From NCBI GenBank assembly GCA_002501855.1, contig DAOM01000059.1, forward strand, positions 1-32,109: 32,109 nucleotides of DNA, given 5' to 3'. This document shows positions 25,049-32,109 of this stretch, piece after piece (within the stretch, counting starts at the first letter, position 1; every line of letters begins with the position of its first letter). The stretch comes from Candidatus Nitrosopolaris nunavutensis. GTDB lineage: Archaea; Thermoproteota; Nitrososphaeria; Nitrososphaerales; Nitrososphaeraceae. The notes under the pieces were generated by a model. It was not told the DNA's origin and searched no databases. It saw only the letters and a list, made by a program, of their open reading frames with translations. A program made the position numbers and the translations under genes.

Positions 25049-26209
25049 TCATTGAACCCTCTTAAAGATATGAACGGCAGCACTTGCACCAGTAGCCCCG
25101 AAGTTATGTGTAAGTGCCACTTCTGCATCCCTAACAGTTCTTTGCTCAGCTTTACCAGTAAGTTGTTCGAAAACCTCTACGACCTGACCGATGCCTGTTG
25201 CGCCGATTGGATGACCTTTTGATTTTAGTCCACCTGAAGGATTAATGGGAATTTCTCCGTCTCTGGAAGTTGCTCCCTCTCTGACGGCATTGGCTCCGGC
25301 TCCTTTCTTAAAGAACCCCAGGTCCTCTATATCAATAAGTTCAGCGATTGTAAAACAGTCATGTACTTCAGCAAAATCGATATCCTTTGCTGTGATGCCT
25401 GCCATTTTATATGCCTGGTTGGCCGCGGCTACGGTACTTGGGATAGTTGTAATATCATCACGACCCTGGACGGCAGCCGGAGATGCACCTCTACCTGAGC
25501 CAATCACCTCAATAAAAGGCCTACCACTTTTCTTCGCAAAATCTTCACTACAAAGTATGATTGCCGACGCCCCATCAGAAAACGGACAGCAGTCATAGAG
25601 CTTTAAAGGCGAAGCCACGACAGGAGATTTCAATACGTCGTCAATCGTAATTTTTTTCCTGACATGAGCTTTTGGGTTCAAAATTCCATTTTCGTGATTC
25701 TTTACTGCAACGCGTGCGAGGTCTTCCTCGCTCGCCTTATATTTAGCCATATACGACCTAGCAATTGACGCGAATAATCCGGGGAACGAAGCACCATTTC
25801 CCCCTTCGTAAAAGAAATCTGAACAATAAGAGAACAAAGTAGTACTCTGGATTGTTCCAGTATGCGTTATTTTCTCCACGCCTAATCCTAAAATGCAATC
25901 ATAGAATCCAGCGGCTACGTTCGCGTATGCTTCTCTAAACATAATAGAACCTGAACCACATGCCGATTCTATTGTTAATCCTGGCACCTCTGGGAGACCC
26001 AGGTTACTCATAATGACTGGTGCCATATGGACTTGCCTATCGGTCACCCCAAAAACATTTGAAATGTACCCTGCCTGGATATCCTTAGGTGTAATACCAG
26101 CTGAATCAATTGCGTCTATAGACGCCTTCAATGCAATTTCGATAATACCTTCGTTTAATTTACCGTATTTGGTACTGCCTGCACCGAGAACGCAAACCTT
26201 ATTTTGCAT
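25049..26209 (-). CDS. acetyl-CoA C-acetyltransferase (archaeal thiolase)
   Basis: The 386-residue thiolase has the nucleophile Cys84 (ESACGSGS), the catalytic His in HDCFTIAE, a second active-site His in GGLKSKGHPIGATG, and the C-terminal THNFGATGASA. Archaeal thiolases of this SCP2-like type act on acetoacetyl-CoA. In thaumarchaea this can be the last step of the 3-hydroxypropionate/4-hydroxybutyrate cycle or the first of the mevalonate route to lipids. The coupled DUF35 gene argues for the mevalonate complex, though both uses are possible. A TATA-like TTTTTATAAC (about 26234-26243) makes the message nearly leaderless at ATG 26209. Confidence 0.9.
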   Translation of the reverse strand: MQNKVCVLGAGSTKYGKLNEGIIEIALKASIDAIDSAGITPKDIQAGYISNVFGVTDRQVHMAPVIMSNLGLPEVPGLTIESACGSGSIMFREAYANVAAGFYDCILGLGVEKITHTGTIQSTTLFSYCSDFFYEGGNGASFPGLFASIARSYMAKYKASEEDLARVAVKNHENGILNPKAHVRKKITIDDVLKSPVVASPLKLYDCCPFSDGASAIILCSEDFAKKSGRPFIEVIGSGRGASPAAVQGRDDITTIPSTVAAANQAYKMAGITAKDIDFAEVHDCFTIAELIDIEDLGFFKKGAGANAVREGATSRDGEIPINPSGGLKSKGHPIGATGIGQVVEVFEQLTGKAEQRTVRDAEVALTHNFGATGASAAVHIFKRVQ

Positions 26210-26417
26210 TTATTAAAAACTACCTGTTCGAGTTATAAAAAGGTTAGAGTAGGCCAGATAACGATGAATATTCTGCGTCACCGTTCTTTATCAACCAGCG
26301 CCATCTTTGTTGAGCAGTTGATCATTCGAATAGCTGAGAAGGTAGCTGTTACTTGCCTTGTGCTGGAGCTAGAATAGGCACCAATGTCTATTATAATGAA
26401 ACAAGACAGCGTGAGCG

Positions 26418-27251
26418 TTATGTGAACGCACTAATATGGTTACGATACACGTCGGTTCGACGATTTTTCAAAAGAGGAAGTGATTTTCGAACGTTTTGTA
26501 CTCTAGATATATCGATTTCAACAACTTCCATCCCTTCTCTATTTCCCATGTCCAATACTACCGTACCAAATGGGTCTATAACCATGCTCCTTCCGGAGAA
26601 GATACTGCCTACTTGATCTGGAGCCGCCATGTAGATGCCATTCTCGATAGATCTGGCTTTGAGCAATGTTTCCCAATGTTCTTCCTTCATAACTCCTTGA
26701 AACCATGCCGAAGGAGCGGCTAGAATTTCAGCGCCTTGCACTGCTAAGATCCTAGACATTTCGGGAAAGCGTATATCATAACAAATCATCAAACCGATAG
26801 TTCCAGCCGATGTGTGGTTAGGCGCTTCAATACTATCGCCAGCAATCAGTTTAAGAGATTCTTTGGATCCTAACGCATCATATAGATGTACTTTTCGATA
26901 ATGTGAAATGATTTTTCCTTTACTGTTTATCAAAACGGCCGTGTCATATACACGATTTTCAGAAAGTCTATCGCTTTTTTCATAGATTGTTGCCACAATG
27001 TTGATATTATAACTCCTTGCTGTGCTACATAGTTTCAAGATAAATTTGCCGTTTTTCGCTGACTCTGCTATCTCCGCCAATTGTTTCGAAGATTGCCTAG
27101 CTGAAAACGCCATCTGAAATTCAGGGAAGCATATCAGACGTGCCTTCCTTTTTGCCGCTTCTTTGATAAAATCTACCGAAATCTTTAGATTTTCTTCTTT
27201 GTTCGACGATGATTTCATTTGCACGATTGCGACACGGTGTGACTTTCCCAT
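26418..27251 (-). CDS. nitrilase-superfamily amidohydrolase (Nit/omega-amidase-like)
   Basis: The 277-residue enzyme carries the Glu-Lys-Cys triad of carbon-nitrogen hydrolases: E44 in CFPEF, K120 in YRKVHLYD, and C157 in MICYDIRFPE. The pattern YRKxHLYD...CYDxRFPE is that of Nit1/Nit2-like omega-amidases, which repair or deaminate alpha-keto amides such as deaminated glutathione or 2-oxoglutaramate; the archaeal substrate is unknown. It stands alone. ATG 27251 is the natural start because the first strand (HRVAIVQM) follows at once. Confidence 0.9.
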   Translation of the reverse strand: MGKSHRVAIVQMKSSSNKEENLKISVDFIKEAAKRKARLICFPEFQMAFSARQSSKQLAEIAESAKNGKFILKLCSTARSYNINIVATIYEKSDRLSENRVYDTAVLINSKGKIISHYRKVHLYDALGSKESLKLIAGDSIEAPNHTSAGTIGLMICYDIRFPEMSRILAVQGAEILAAPSAWFQGVMKEEHWETLLKARSIENGIYMAAPDQVGSIFSGRSMVIDPFGTVVLDMGNREGMEVVEIDISRVQNVRKSLPLLKNRRTDVYRNHISAFT

Positions 27252-27564
27252 AATCTACCACTCGATCACAAAATTAAAAGTGTGTTGGTCAAAGAGGCTC
27301 GGCTGAGATAAATAAGTTTTGTCTTGGCTTCGTTAAATAATACAATTACATGACCAAAGAGCTGTACAGTAAGATTAGTCATTGCCCTTTGCAAATTCCT
27401 ATCAGTCTATAGTAAACAATTAGGCAAAGGTGAAGGTGGCATATAGTTGTCAATCCTCTTGGTACTGCTGAGACGCGTCATCAACCATACGCATGGGAAT
27501 CATGTGACTCTACTTCATGCTTCATTGCCTCTTAAGTATACACAAATCTGAACAAATTCGTTTG
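27252..27564. other. intergenic, no gene seen
   Basis: About 310 bases separate the amidohydrolase from the next minus-strand gene. Only short frames occur (for example a 38-codon minus frame that would run over the amidohydrolase promoter), and none is convincing. Confidence 0.4.
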
Positions 27565-28137
27565 TTACTCTTTTATAAGGAGCGCATAAATTCCCCCAAC
27601 TGCATAAGCTAAACCTATCAAGATTCGAGATAAAAAAACAGCAAGATCATGCTTCGAAACAAATAGAGTCATATCAACCAATATCGAAATAGGAACCGAA
27701 GCAAGAGAAATCAAACCGACGATCATTTGTTCACGGTTGTTAAGGCCATTGTATTTTTTCATCAGTAGATATGTAGACAAATTCCCTAAGCCTATGCCGA
27801 CGAGGATCAGGTACTGGTACATTGACGGAAACACGCCTATCAAAGCGAAGGGAGCAGCCCAACATAGTCCATTTATAGCCTTTGCACTAGAAGGCCATTT
27901 CATACTATTTCTCATTCGAGTGCGTACAGAAACAATCACTCTACGAAATTTCCGAAAATTTGCTCCAAATGTAACACCGAAACTAGCCAGCCAAACTAGT
28001 GCAATATAATATATTGGAGCGTTATATTTGGCTGCGACTTCACTAAGAAGCGTGCCAACGACTACTGCGACGGATACGGCTATAAAAAGTAGCCCGAAAG
28101 CCCTTTTCGCCTCTAGCGTTTGCGAATCTCTTTGCAC
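27565..28137 (-). CDS. integral membrane protein, unknown
   Basis: The 190-residue protein has five or six predicted membrane helices, roughly at residues 13-32, 41-58, 88-104, 106-125, 138-158 and 165-187. A basic loop (NFRKFRRVIVSVRTRMRNSMK) after helix 2 would lie in the cytoplasm. No family signature is recognised. A TATA-like AAATTATAAT (about 28153-28162) lies 20 or so bases upstream of ATG 28137, with the palindrome GAATGT-TT-ACATTC (28168-28181) just above it as a possible regulator site. Confidence 0.75.
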   Translation of the reverse strand: MQRDSQTLEAKRAFGLLFIAVSVAVVVGTLLSEVAAKYNAPIYYIALVWLASFGVTFGANFRKFRRVIVSVRTRMRNSMKWPSSAKAINGLCWAAPFALIGVFPSMYQYLILVGIGLGNLSTYLLMKKYNGLNNREQMIVGLISLASVPISILVDMTLFVSKHDLAVFLSRILIGLAYAVGGIYALLIKE

Positions 28138-28167
28138 GAACGAGGAAACTCGATAATTATAATTTAT

Positions 28168-28181
28168 GAATGTTTACATTC
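28168..28181. promoter_or_regulatory. palindrome above a promoter; possible operator
   Basis: GAATGT and ACATTC are perfect six-base arms around TT. It lies directly upstream of the predicted TATA of the membrane-protein gene 27565-28137. Confidence 0.35.
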
Positions 28182-28548
28182 AAACTGCATGAACCTTCTA
28201 TACGGACAATGACATGATATTAACAGGCTTCCAACGAAAAAATCCTAGTCTCAGCCTGGTCATATTCGCTCCTGCTAGATCTTTCAAATCTTATTTATGT
28301 ACCATGAGCAAAATACAAACCCAAACGAAATTTGAACATGTTTTTAGACCGTCTACATCTTAACAAAATATGTTCACCTCCTCGAATGTTGTATACTAGC
28401 ATAGGTGCTAGTCTGTTCCAAATGCTTGTAGCAATCTTCGTTATTTGTAGCTGTTATCGCGTGTAGATGAGGATGCTTAGAATTACTCGGAAAACTTAGA
28501 ATTATTGTCCTAGTTATGTAGTTATATGATTGCGACCTTACAATTAGT
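28182..28548. other. intergenic region with a 7-bp perfect hairpin
   Basis: ACTAGCA (28395-28401) and TGCTAGT (28406-28412) form a perfect stem around TAGG. Only very short frames occur (19 codons from an ATG near 28304). A TATA-like GTTATATG (about 28520-28528) is the likely promoter of the cupin gene. Confidence 0.4.
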
Positions 28549-28957
28549 GTGATAGTCGGTAGAAACTGGAGAGATGTTTATCCTACTATAGCACACAAGA
28601 GCGGGGTCGATTGGAGATTACTTTCTACGGTTAACAAAACCAGCGGCGACATAGATGCTGAGGTTGAAGAAAAATATAAGTGCCTTAAAGCGATCACGTA
28701 CGTTTCTTTAGCTCACTTACAGCCCACTCTTTCCTACGAAACACATCAGCACCAGGATCATGAAGAGTTGTATTATATTATCAACGGAAAGGGCAAGATC
28801 AGAATAGGGGACGAAGAAAGTCTGTTCAGAGACTGAGACTATCTATATTCCAGAAAGAACGGAGCATACCATAACAAATAACGGCGAAGAGACGATCGAG
28901 TTCTTGGCATTTGGCGGATTCATGGGCATAAATTCCCAATACGAAAAATTAGCATAA
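28549..28957 (+). pseudogene. cupin-domain protein split by a frameshift
   Basis: The first frame from GTG 28549 runs through a cupin motif 1, THQHQDHEELYYIINGKGKI (H-x-H-x4-E), and stops at TGA just after FRD, near 28836. The next frame (+1) continues seamlessly with TETIYIPERTEHTITNNGEE, cupin motif 2 with its metal His, to TAA 28955-28957. Joined, they make a normal single-domain cupin of about 136 residues. A direct repeat GAGACT-GAGACT sits at the break. It is either a recent pseudogene, a sequencing or assembly error, or less likely a programmed frameshift. The GTG start is at the predicted transcription start (TATA near 28524). Confidence 0.75.
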
Positions 28958-29037
28958 ATGCCCAATGGATTGACTGTGAAGGAAATTTAGTTTAAGCAAC
29001 ACCTTGACTTATTTCTTCTATAATGAATGAAATATTA

Positions 29038-30009
29038 CTAGACTTTATGTTTTGAAAGTTTTTTCGCCATAACGTAGTCTACAAAATAAAACAAATAAGC
29101 TCTTTCATTTATTTTTATTATCCACGGTATATGGGATTCTGTCTTAGTCTTTTGCGCTAATTCAAAACCTGAATTCTCTACCATGGCCCTGAAGGTCTGG
29201 GCATCAACTTTTTGACTTGGGTGTGACTGTCGGTTATAATCGTAAGGGTCAGCGAATAAGACTAGCGCATGAGGCTTTAATAGCCAGTGGATAGATGATA
29301 GTAGGTCAGTCGCTTGGACAAATTCTAATAAATTAAGTGCTAGTATCAGGTCGAATTTCATATAATTAAATGGCGCGTGCAATGAATCTGCTACACAAAA
29401 CTCAACATTTTCTTGGTGCGACGTCACCAATCTTCTCCTGGCCTCCTTGATAAAGGAGAAGGATAGATCAATACCAACTACAAACGCATACTTTTTTGCC
29501 AGCTGTAGTGTACTATATCCCATCGAACACCCCATATCAAGAGCAACTCCATCCGTTTTTGGGCTGACTGCATGCACGATTCTGTTATAGAATTCATTCG
29601 GCTTTAGGTGCCATTTGAGTGTACTTAGAAGTCTATCCTCAGACGAATGATCATATTGAACCCATCGATAGGGAACAAACCAGGGTCCTCCTTCTTCATA
29701 TCGATCGTCCATGGCTTGCCCTGACGTAATCTGCCCTCCATAGGCTTTGAGAAAGTTTTTCATCTTGTCCGTTTTGCTATTCAGTATCAAGTTGCCGAAA
29801 GTTGCCACACGACACTCGGCGTATTTTACAAAGTTTTTTACTACTATCGCTACTCCTTCTACTATTGGGTACATTGTTTGACATGTATCGCATTTAAGAA
29901 AGCCCTCTTCACATTCATTATCTTTGCCTTGAAGAGACTCTAATGAAAGACGAATTTGTTTATCAGTATGTTGTGGACATACTAAATGGCGGGAGAATTG
30001 TGTTCTCAT
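29038..30009 (-). CDS. SAM-dependent methyltransferase with N-terminal Trm112-like zinc region
   Basis: Residues about 8-60 resemble a Trm112-like zinc element (LVCPQH...[17 protein letters not shown]), as in fused RlmA/UbiE-type methyltransferases. The class I methyltransferase fold follows: motif [18 protein letters not shown], the acidic ribose ligand VGIDLS, motif III-like [12 protein letters not shown], and [13 protein letters not shown]. The 323-residue length fits a two-domain enzyme. The substrate is not evident; quinone, lipid and RNA methylation are all possible. The gene is isolated on the minus strand. ATG 30009 is preceded by a T-rich leader on the plus strand. Confidence 0.85.
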   Translation of the reverse strand: MRTQFSRHLVCPQHTDKQIRLSLESLQGKDNECEEGFLKCDTCQTMYPIVEGVAIVVKNFVKYAECRVATFGNLILNSKTDKMKNFLKAYGGQITSGQAMDDRYEEGGPWFVPYRWVQYDHSSEDRLLSTLKWHLKPNEFYNRIVHAVSPKTDGVALDMGCSMGYSTLQLAKKYAFVVGIDLSFSFIKEARRRLVTSHQENVEFCVADSLHAPFNYMKFDLILALNLLEFVQATDLLSSIHWLLKPHALVLFADPYDYNRQSHPSQKVDAQTFRAMVENSGFELAQKTKTESHIPWIIKINERAYLFYFVDYVMAKKLSKHKV

Positions 30010-30555
30010 TTTTTTTCCTAATTAAGTACTCAAGGAACTCTATTGAAAGTTAACTGAATAAGCTGGCAACTTTCGTTGTTAAGAGTACCCATTACATTGA
30101 CCTTAATTCCTAACTGTCATCTGTCATCTCTTAATAACATTCGTTTCTAGAGGGTATAGTCGCAAAGGCAGATCCGTTTGTCACAACAAGGGCATTTGTT
30201 AGTAGTGCTAATTAGCCGGCATACTTTATTGTGGGTCTCACATGTTATTGGTCGTGAGGTATTGATGTCTTCACTATCAACCTGCATATAAAACATTAAA
30301 TGATCTGCAGCTTAATCTAAGATGCAAGCTAAATTAGCGAAGTCAGCTAAAAATATTCTACAATACCATATCCGACTGAAAGGTCTTTCTAAGAGGCTAA
30401 CCCTATTTATTCGGCAATTTCATTAAGTTGATCTGGACTAAGAAGTAACTTACTCTGGTCCGTCACTTTGAGGAATTTTCTGATAGAATGCCTTCCATTG
30501 AGCCGTAGTTACGAACATCGATGAACTGCTATTTGTAGAATCTTACCGAAATTGT
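30010..30555. other. gap holding one convincing and one doubtful miniprotein
   Basis: The Cys-rich ORF 30147-30287 (minus) is listed separately. On the plus strand a 34-codon basic ORF at 30322-30426 (MQAKLAKSAKNILQYHIRLK...) follows a TATA-like CATATAAAA at about 30285-30293 at the right distance. However, that box overlaps the start of the Cys-rich ORF, so the two compete. Bases 30427-30555 show short coding-like minus frames (such as KFLKVTDQSKLLLSPDQLNE) without starts, possibly another scrap. Confidence 0.3.
30147..30287 (-). CDS. Cys-rich, zinc-finger-like miniprotein, 46 residues
   Basis: ATG 30287 to TAG 30147-30149 encodes 46 residues with seven cysteines and one histidine in a compact pattern: CETHNKVC, then CPCCDKRICLC near the end. 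The spacing C-x2-H-x3-C ... C-x-C-C-x4-C-x-C suits one or two zinc sites. It loosely recalls AN1 or B-box fingers, but no family is claimed. The N-terminus is polar (MQVDSEDINTSRPIT). Seven Cys in the last 31 residues is hard to explain by chance in this AT-rich sequence. The promoter is not clear (AT-rich CATTTAATG at about 30294-30302). Confidence 0.55.
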   Translation of the reverse strand: MQVDSEDINTSRPITCETHNKVCRLISTTNKCPCCDKRICLCDYTL

Positions 30556-30936
30556 CTAGGTTTGTTTGTTGCTGTTCACAGTATTATTCTTAACGTCTCT
30601 AAGCGAGGGGGGAGTGAGGAGTGCCTTAGGATCGGTAATGGCAGGCTGAGGTGGCAGGCCATAATGCTGTCTTAACGTTTTCTGTTGGTGTATTAAAGTG
30701 TCTGAAGCGTAGGTTGGTCCTATATGTCCAAACCATACCCATAAAATTACTACCGTAGCAAGCGAAATCCCCATAACTAGAATCGTCCAACCAACAGGGA
30801 TGAGGTTGTTGTACCTGCGAAGTGATCGCTCATCATGATCTGCTCCCATATTACCGGGAATTGTTTTATTGCTTTTAAAGATATTTGCTTTGATAATGTC
30901 TTCGATACAAATGGGTCGATTAGCTAACCAATCCAT
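30556..30936 (-). CDS. single-pass membrane protein, unknown
   Basis: From ATG 30936 the product has 126 residues. A polar N-terminal part is followed by one membrane helix, GWTILVMGISLATVVILWVW, and a Pro-rich outer tail (LRQHYGLPPQPAITDPKAL). This resembles small accessory subunits or anchors of membrane complexes, but no family is recognised. A TTG at 30945 would add three residues; ATG 30936 is preferred because the palindromic TATA at 30949-30969 predicts a leaderless start near it. A further ATG at 30849 (MGADHDERSLRR) is also possible and would sit just before the helix. It is divergent from the RidA gene. Confidence 0.7.
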   Translation of the reverse strand: MDWLANRPICIEDIIKANIFKSNKTIPGNMGADHDERSLRRYNNLIPVGWTILVMGISLATVVILWVWFGHIGPTYASDTLIHQQKTLRQHYGLPPQPAITDPKALLTPPSLRDVKNNTVNSNKQT

Positions 30937-30948
30937 ATATTCCAAGAT

Positions 30949-30969
30949 CTGTTATTAAATTAATAACAG
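30949..30969. promoter_or_regulatory. perfect 21-base palindrome acting as a shared divergent promoter
   Basis: CTGTTATTAA (30949-30958) and TTAATAACAG (30960-30969) are perfect complements around one A. The centre is AT-rich enough to be a TATA box on both strands. It lies about 24-30 bases from ATG 30936 on the minus strand and from ATG 30991 on the plus strand, the distance for two leaderless messages. It may be both promoter and operator. Confidence 0.55.
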
Positions 30970-30990
30970 TATGAAGCTACGATTAAAAAT

Positions 30991-31476
30991 ATGATAGAAG
31001 AAAAGCTAAATTTACTTGGCATAACATTGCAAAGGCCTCCGAAGACTACAGGCTCTTATGAGCCAGTAGTCAAAACTGGAAGTCTCGTGTTTGTGTCTGG
31101 TCAATTGCCTATTGAACTAGGTTCAAATCCTCTAAAAGTCAAATTCAAGGGAAAGGTGGGCAGAGACATTTCTATATGTGATGGCAAGCAGGCAGCAAAA
31201 CTCTGCACCATAAACGCACTAGCGCATATAAAAGATGCACATGATAATCTTGACGATATAAAACGGTTCGTCAAATTATCCGGCTTTGTCAATAGCGATG
31301 CATCTTTTAGTAGCCACCCTGAAGTTATTAACGGTGCATCGGATTTTCTTGTAGAGCTTTTCGGTGAAAAAGGGAAGCATTGCAGAGTCGCTGTCGGAAC
31401 GAGTAGTCTTCCACTCGATAGTGCAGTAGAAATAGATTTTATTATAGAATTGGACAATGACACTAAGGTATTATAG
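30991..31476 (+). CDS. RidA (YjgF/UK114) family protein
   Basis: The 161-residue protein matches the longer RidA subgroup: NLLGITLQRPPKTTGSYEPVV, then GSLVFVSGQLPIE, DGKQAAKLCTINALAHIKD and the C-terminal HCRVAVGTSSLPLDSAVEID. The Arg in CRVAVG corresponds to the residue RidA enzymes use to bind the imine/enamine acid. RidA hydrolyses reactive 2-aminoacrylate-type intermediates; members of this longer group are less well characterised. Trimers are expected. The ATG is at the predicted start of a leaderless transcript from the palindromic promoter. Confidence 0.88.
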   Translation: MIEEKLNLLGITLQRPPKTTGSYEPVVKTGSLVFVSGQLPIELGSNPLKVKFKGKVGRDISICDGKQAAKLCTINALAHIKDAHDNLDDIKRFVKLSGFVNSDASFSSHPEVINGASDFLVELFGEKGKHCRVAVGTSSLPLDSAVEIDFIIELDNDTKVL

Positions 31477-31567
31477 CTGATTGCGGTAAGTTCTTAGTGT
31501 CATCTAAAGTCCAGCTGTTATTTCCTTGAATATGTCTCCAGTATCTAGCATTCTATGCAGAGTAATC

Positions 31568-31921
31568 CTAACCTCTTATGAAGCCTAAAACCAACCCGGC
31601 AGTGAGGCTACCGGTTAAAGGTATGCCGAAATTGCTCATTGAAGAGGCGATATGATCGGTGCCAGGAATGCCGCTGCGTGCAAGAAGTTGGCCCGACGTT
31701 GCATTTCCAAAGGCCGCGATAGTACTTGCTTGAATCTTGTTCCAGTTTACGGTTATTAGTTTTTGGTATTCGAGAAACACAAACGCAACAAATACTAATC
31801 CCACTATCACCAATATGACCTTTACGACTTTTTTTATTGCGTACCCAATTAGAAAACCAGTAATGCCTCCAAAGCCTACAGAAGTTGCTGTAGAGGCGAG
31901 AGAGCCAATATCGACCACCAA
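31568..31921 (-). CDS. FUN14-family membrane protein
   Basis: The 117-residue protein has the FUN14 pattern: a glycine-rich first helix with GFGGITGFLIGYAIKKVVKVI, a second hydrophobic helix (ILVIVGLVFVAFVFLEYQK), and a third Gly-rich helix near the end (GSLTAGLVLGFIRG). Eukaryotic FUN14 proteins act in mitochondria; prokaryotic function is unknown. TTG 31921, or the adjacent GTG 31918, is the start; a TATA-like AAATAATAGG about 26 bases upstream supports the region. It is convergent with the RidA gene, 91 bases away. Confidence 0.85.
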   Translation of the reverse strand: MVVDIGSLASTATSVGFGGITGFLIGYAIKKVVKVILVIVGLVFVAFVFLEYQKLITVNWNKIQASTIAAFGNATSGQLLARSGIPGTDHIASSMSNFGIPLTGSLTAGLVLGFIRG

Positions 31922-32109
31922 ATTGATATCATGTAGTGTTCCTATTATTTGCCTTATAGTAACTATGGTTATTTTTCAGATAAGGATGTTGTTAAAGAAA
32001 AACACTTTAATTTTTAAGTAACGATTCGACGACAGGGCAACTATGTCCAATTGAGGCAACTATCTACGCATATTCTATCTTTGCCGTAGAGAGGTACTTA
32101 AAAATATGC
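31922..32109. other. intergenic, no gene seen
   Basis: The last 188 bases hold the presumed promoter of the FUN14 gene. Apart from that I see only AT-rich sequence with no usable frame. Confidence 0.4.

Noticed and set aside
1..32109. CRISPR arrays, insertion sequences, prophage or replication origin
   Set aside because: No regularly spaced repeats, transposase or integrase motifs, phage genes or origin-type repeat clusters were seen.

Overview
The window looks like chromosome of an ammonia-oxidising archaeon of the class Nitrososphaeria (Thaumarchaeota), roughly 40% GC by eye. The gene set supports this: two CdvB/ESCRT-III division proteins, a Cdc48 AAA ATPase, an archaeal proteasome beta subunit, pelota, a GPN-loop GTPase, a TrmB-type regulator, a radical-SAM protein of the tetraether lipid synthase type, a crotonase of the kind used in the 3-hydroxypropionate/4-hydroxybutyrate cycle, and B12-dependent ribonucleotide reductase. 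Most genes have a TATA-like box about 22-30 bases before the start codon, so most mRNAs are probably leaderless or nearly so. I used this to choose several starts. Genus cannot be fixed; the loose gene packing and several decayed genes would suit a soil lineage.

Layout. 1-2.4 kb: end of a Cdc48 gene, a 55-residue ORF, an intron-containing tRNA-Ala(TGC) and a small HNH-like protein. 2.5-5.5 kb: leuCD, divergent from psmB. 5.5-7.0 kb: not empty, but occupied by a badly decayed minus-strand gene of unknown family (5849-6907). 7.0-9.8 kb: cdvB paralog 1, cutA, pelA and a conserved-looking hypothetical gene. 9.8-13.4 kb: TrmB-like regulator with an inverted repeat around its promoter, a GC-rich island that may be a structured RNA, and the Tes-like radical SAM gene. 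13.5-17.8 kb: crotonase, GPN GTPase-homoserine kinase operon with an apparent CTG start inside a CTGA overlap, a UPF0104-type membrane protein, and a dehydrogenase remnant. 17.9-24.4 kb: hypothetical gene, ribbon-helix-helix miniprotein, nrdJ, a winged-helix/ATP-cone/NrdD-like fusion, and cdvB paralog 2. 24.6-28.1 kb: thiolase with its DUF35 partner, nitrilase-family amidase, membrane protein. 28.5-32.1 kb: frameshifted cupin, methyltransferase, Cys-rich miniprotein, one-pass membrane protein divergent from a RidA homologue over a palindromic promoter, and a FUN14 protein.

The most interesting object is the 721-residue protein at 21565-23730. It joins an N-terminal winged helix and an ATP cone to a body resembling class III ribonucleotide reductase, but it has no cysteine before about residue 640 and no glycyl-radical segment after its zinc site. 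It therefore cannot do NrdD chemistry as known. It lies directly upstream of nrdJ on the same strand, and nrdJ has a short palindrome at its predicted transcription start. I infer a nucleotide-sensing transcription factor built from a dead reductase, an analogue of bacterial NrdR. The gene above it is a CdvB paralog, which may tie DNA-precursor supply to division.

Other points include several miniproteins below the usual length cutoff, multiple nonsense and frameshift lesions in old genes, and palindromes placed over predicted promoters. All family calls come from reading motifs by eye; no database search was possible.
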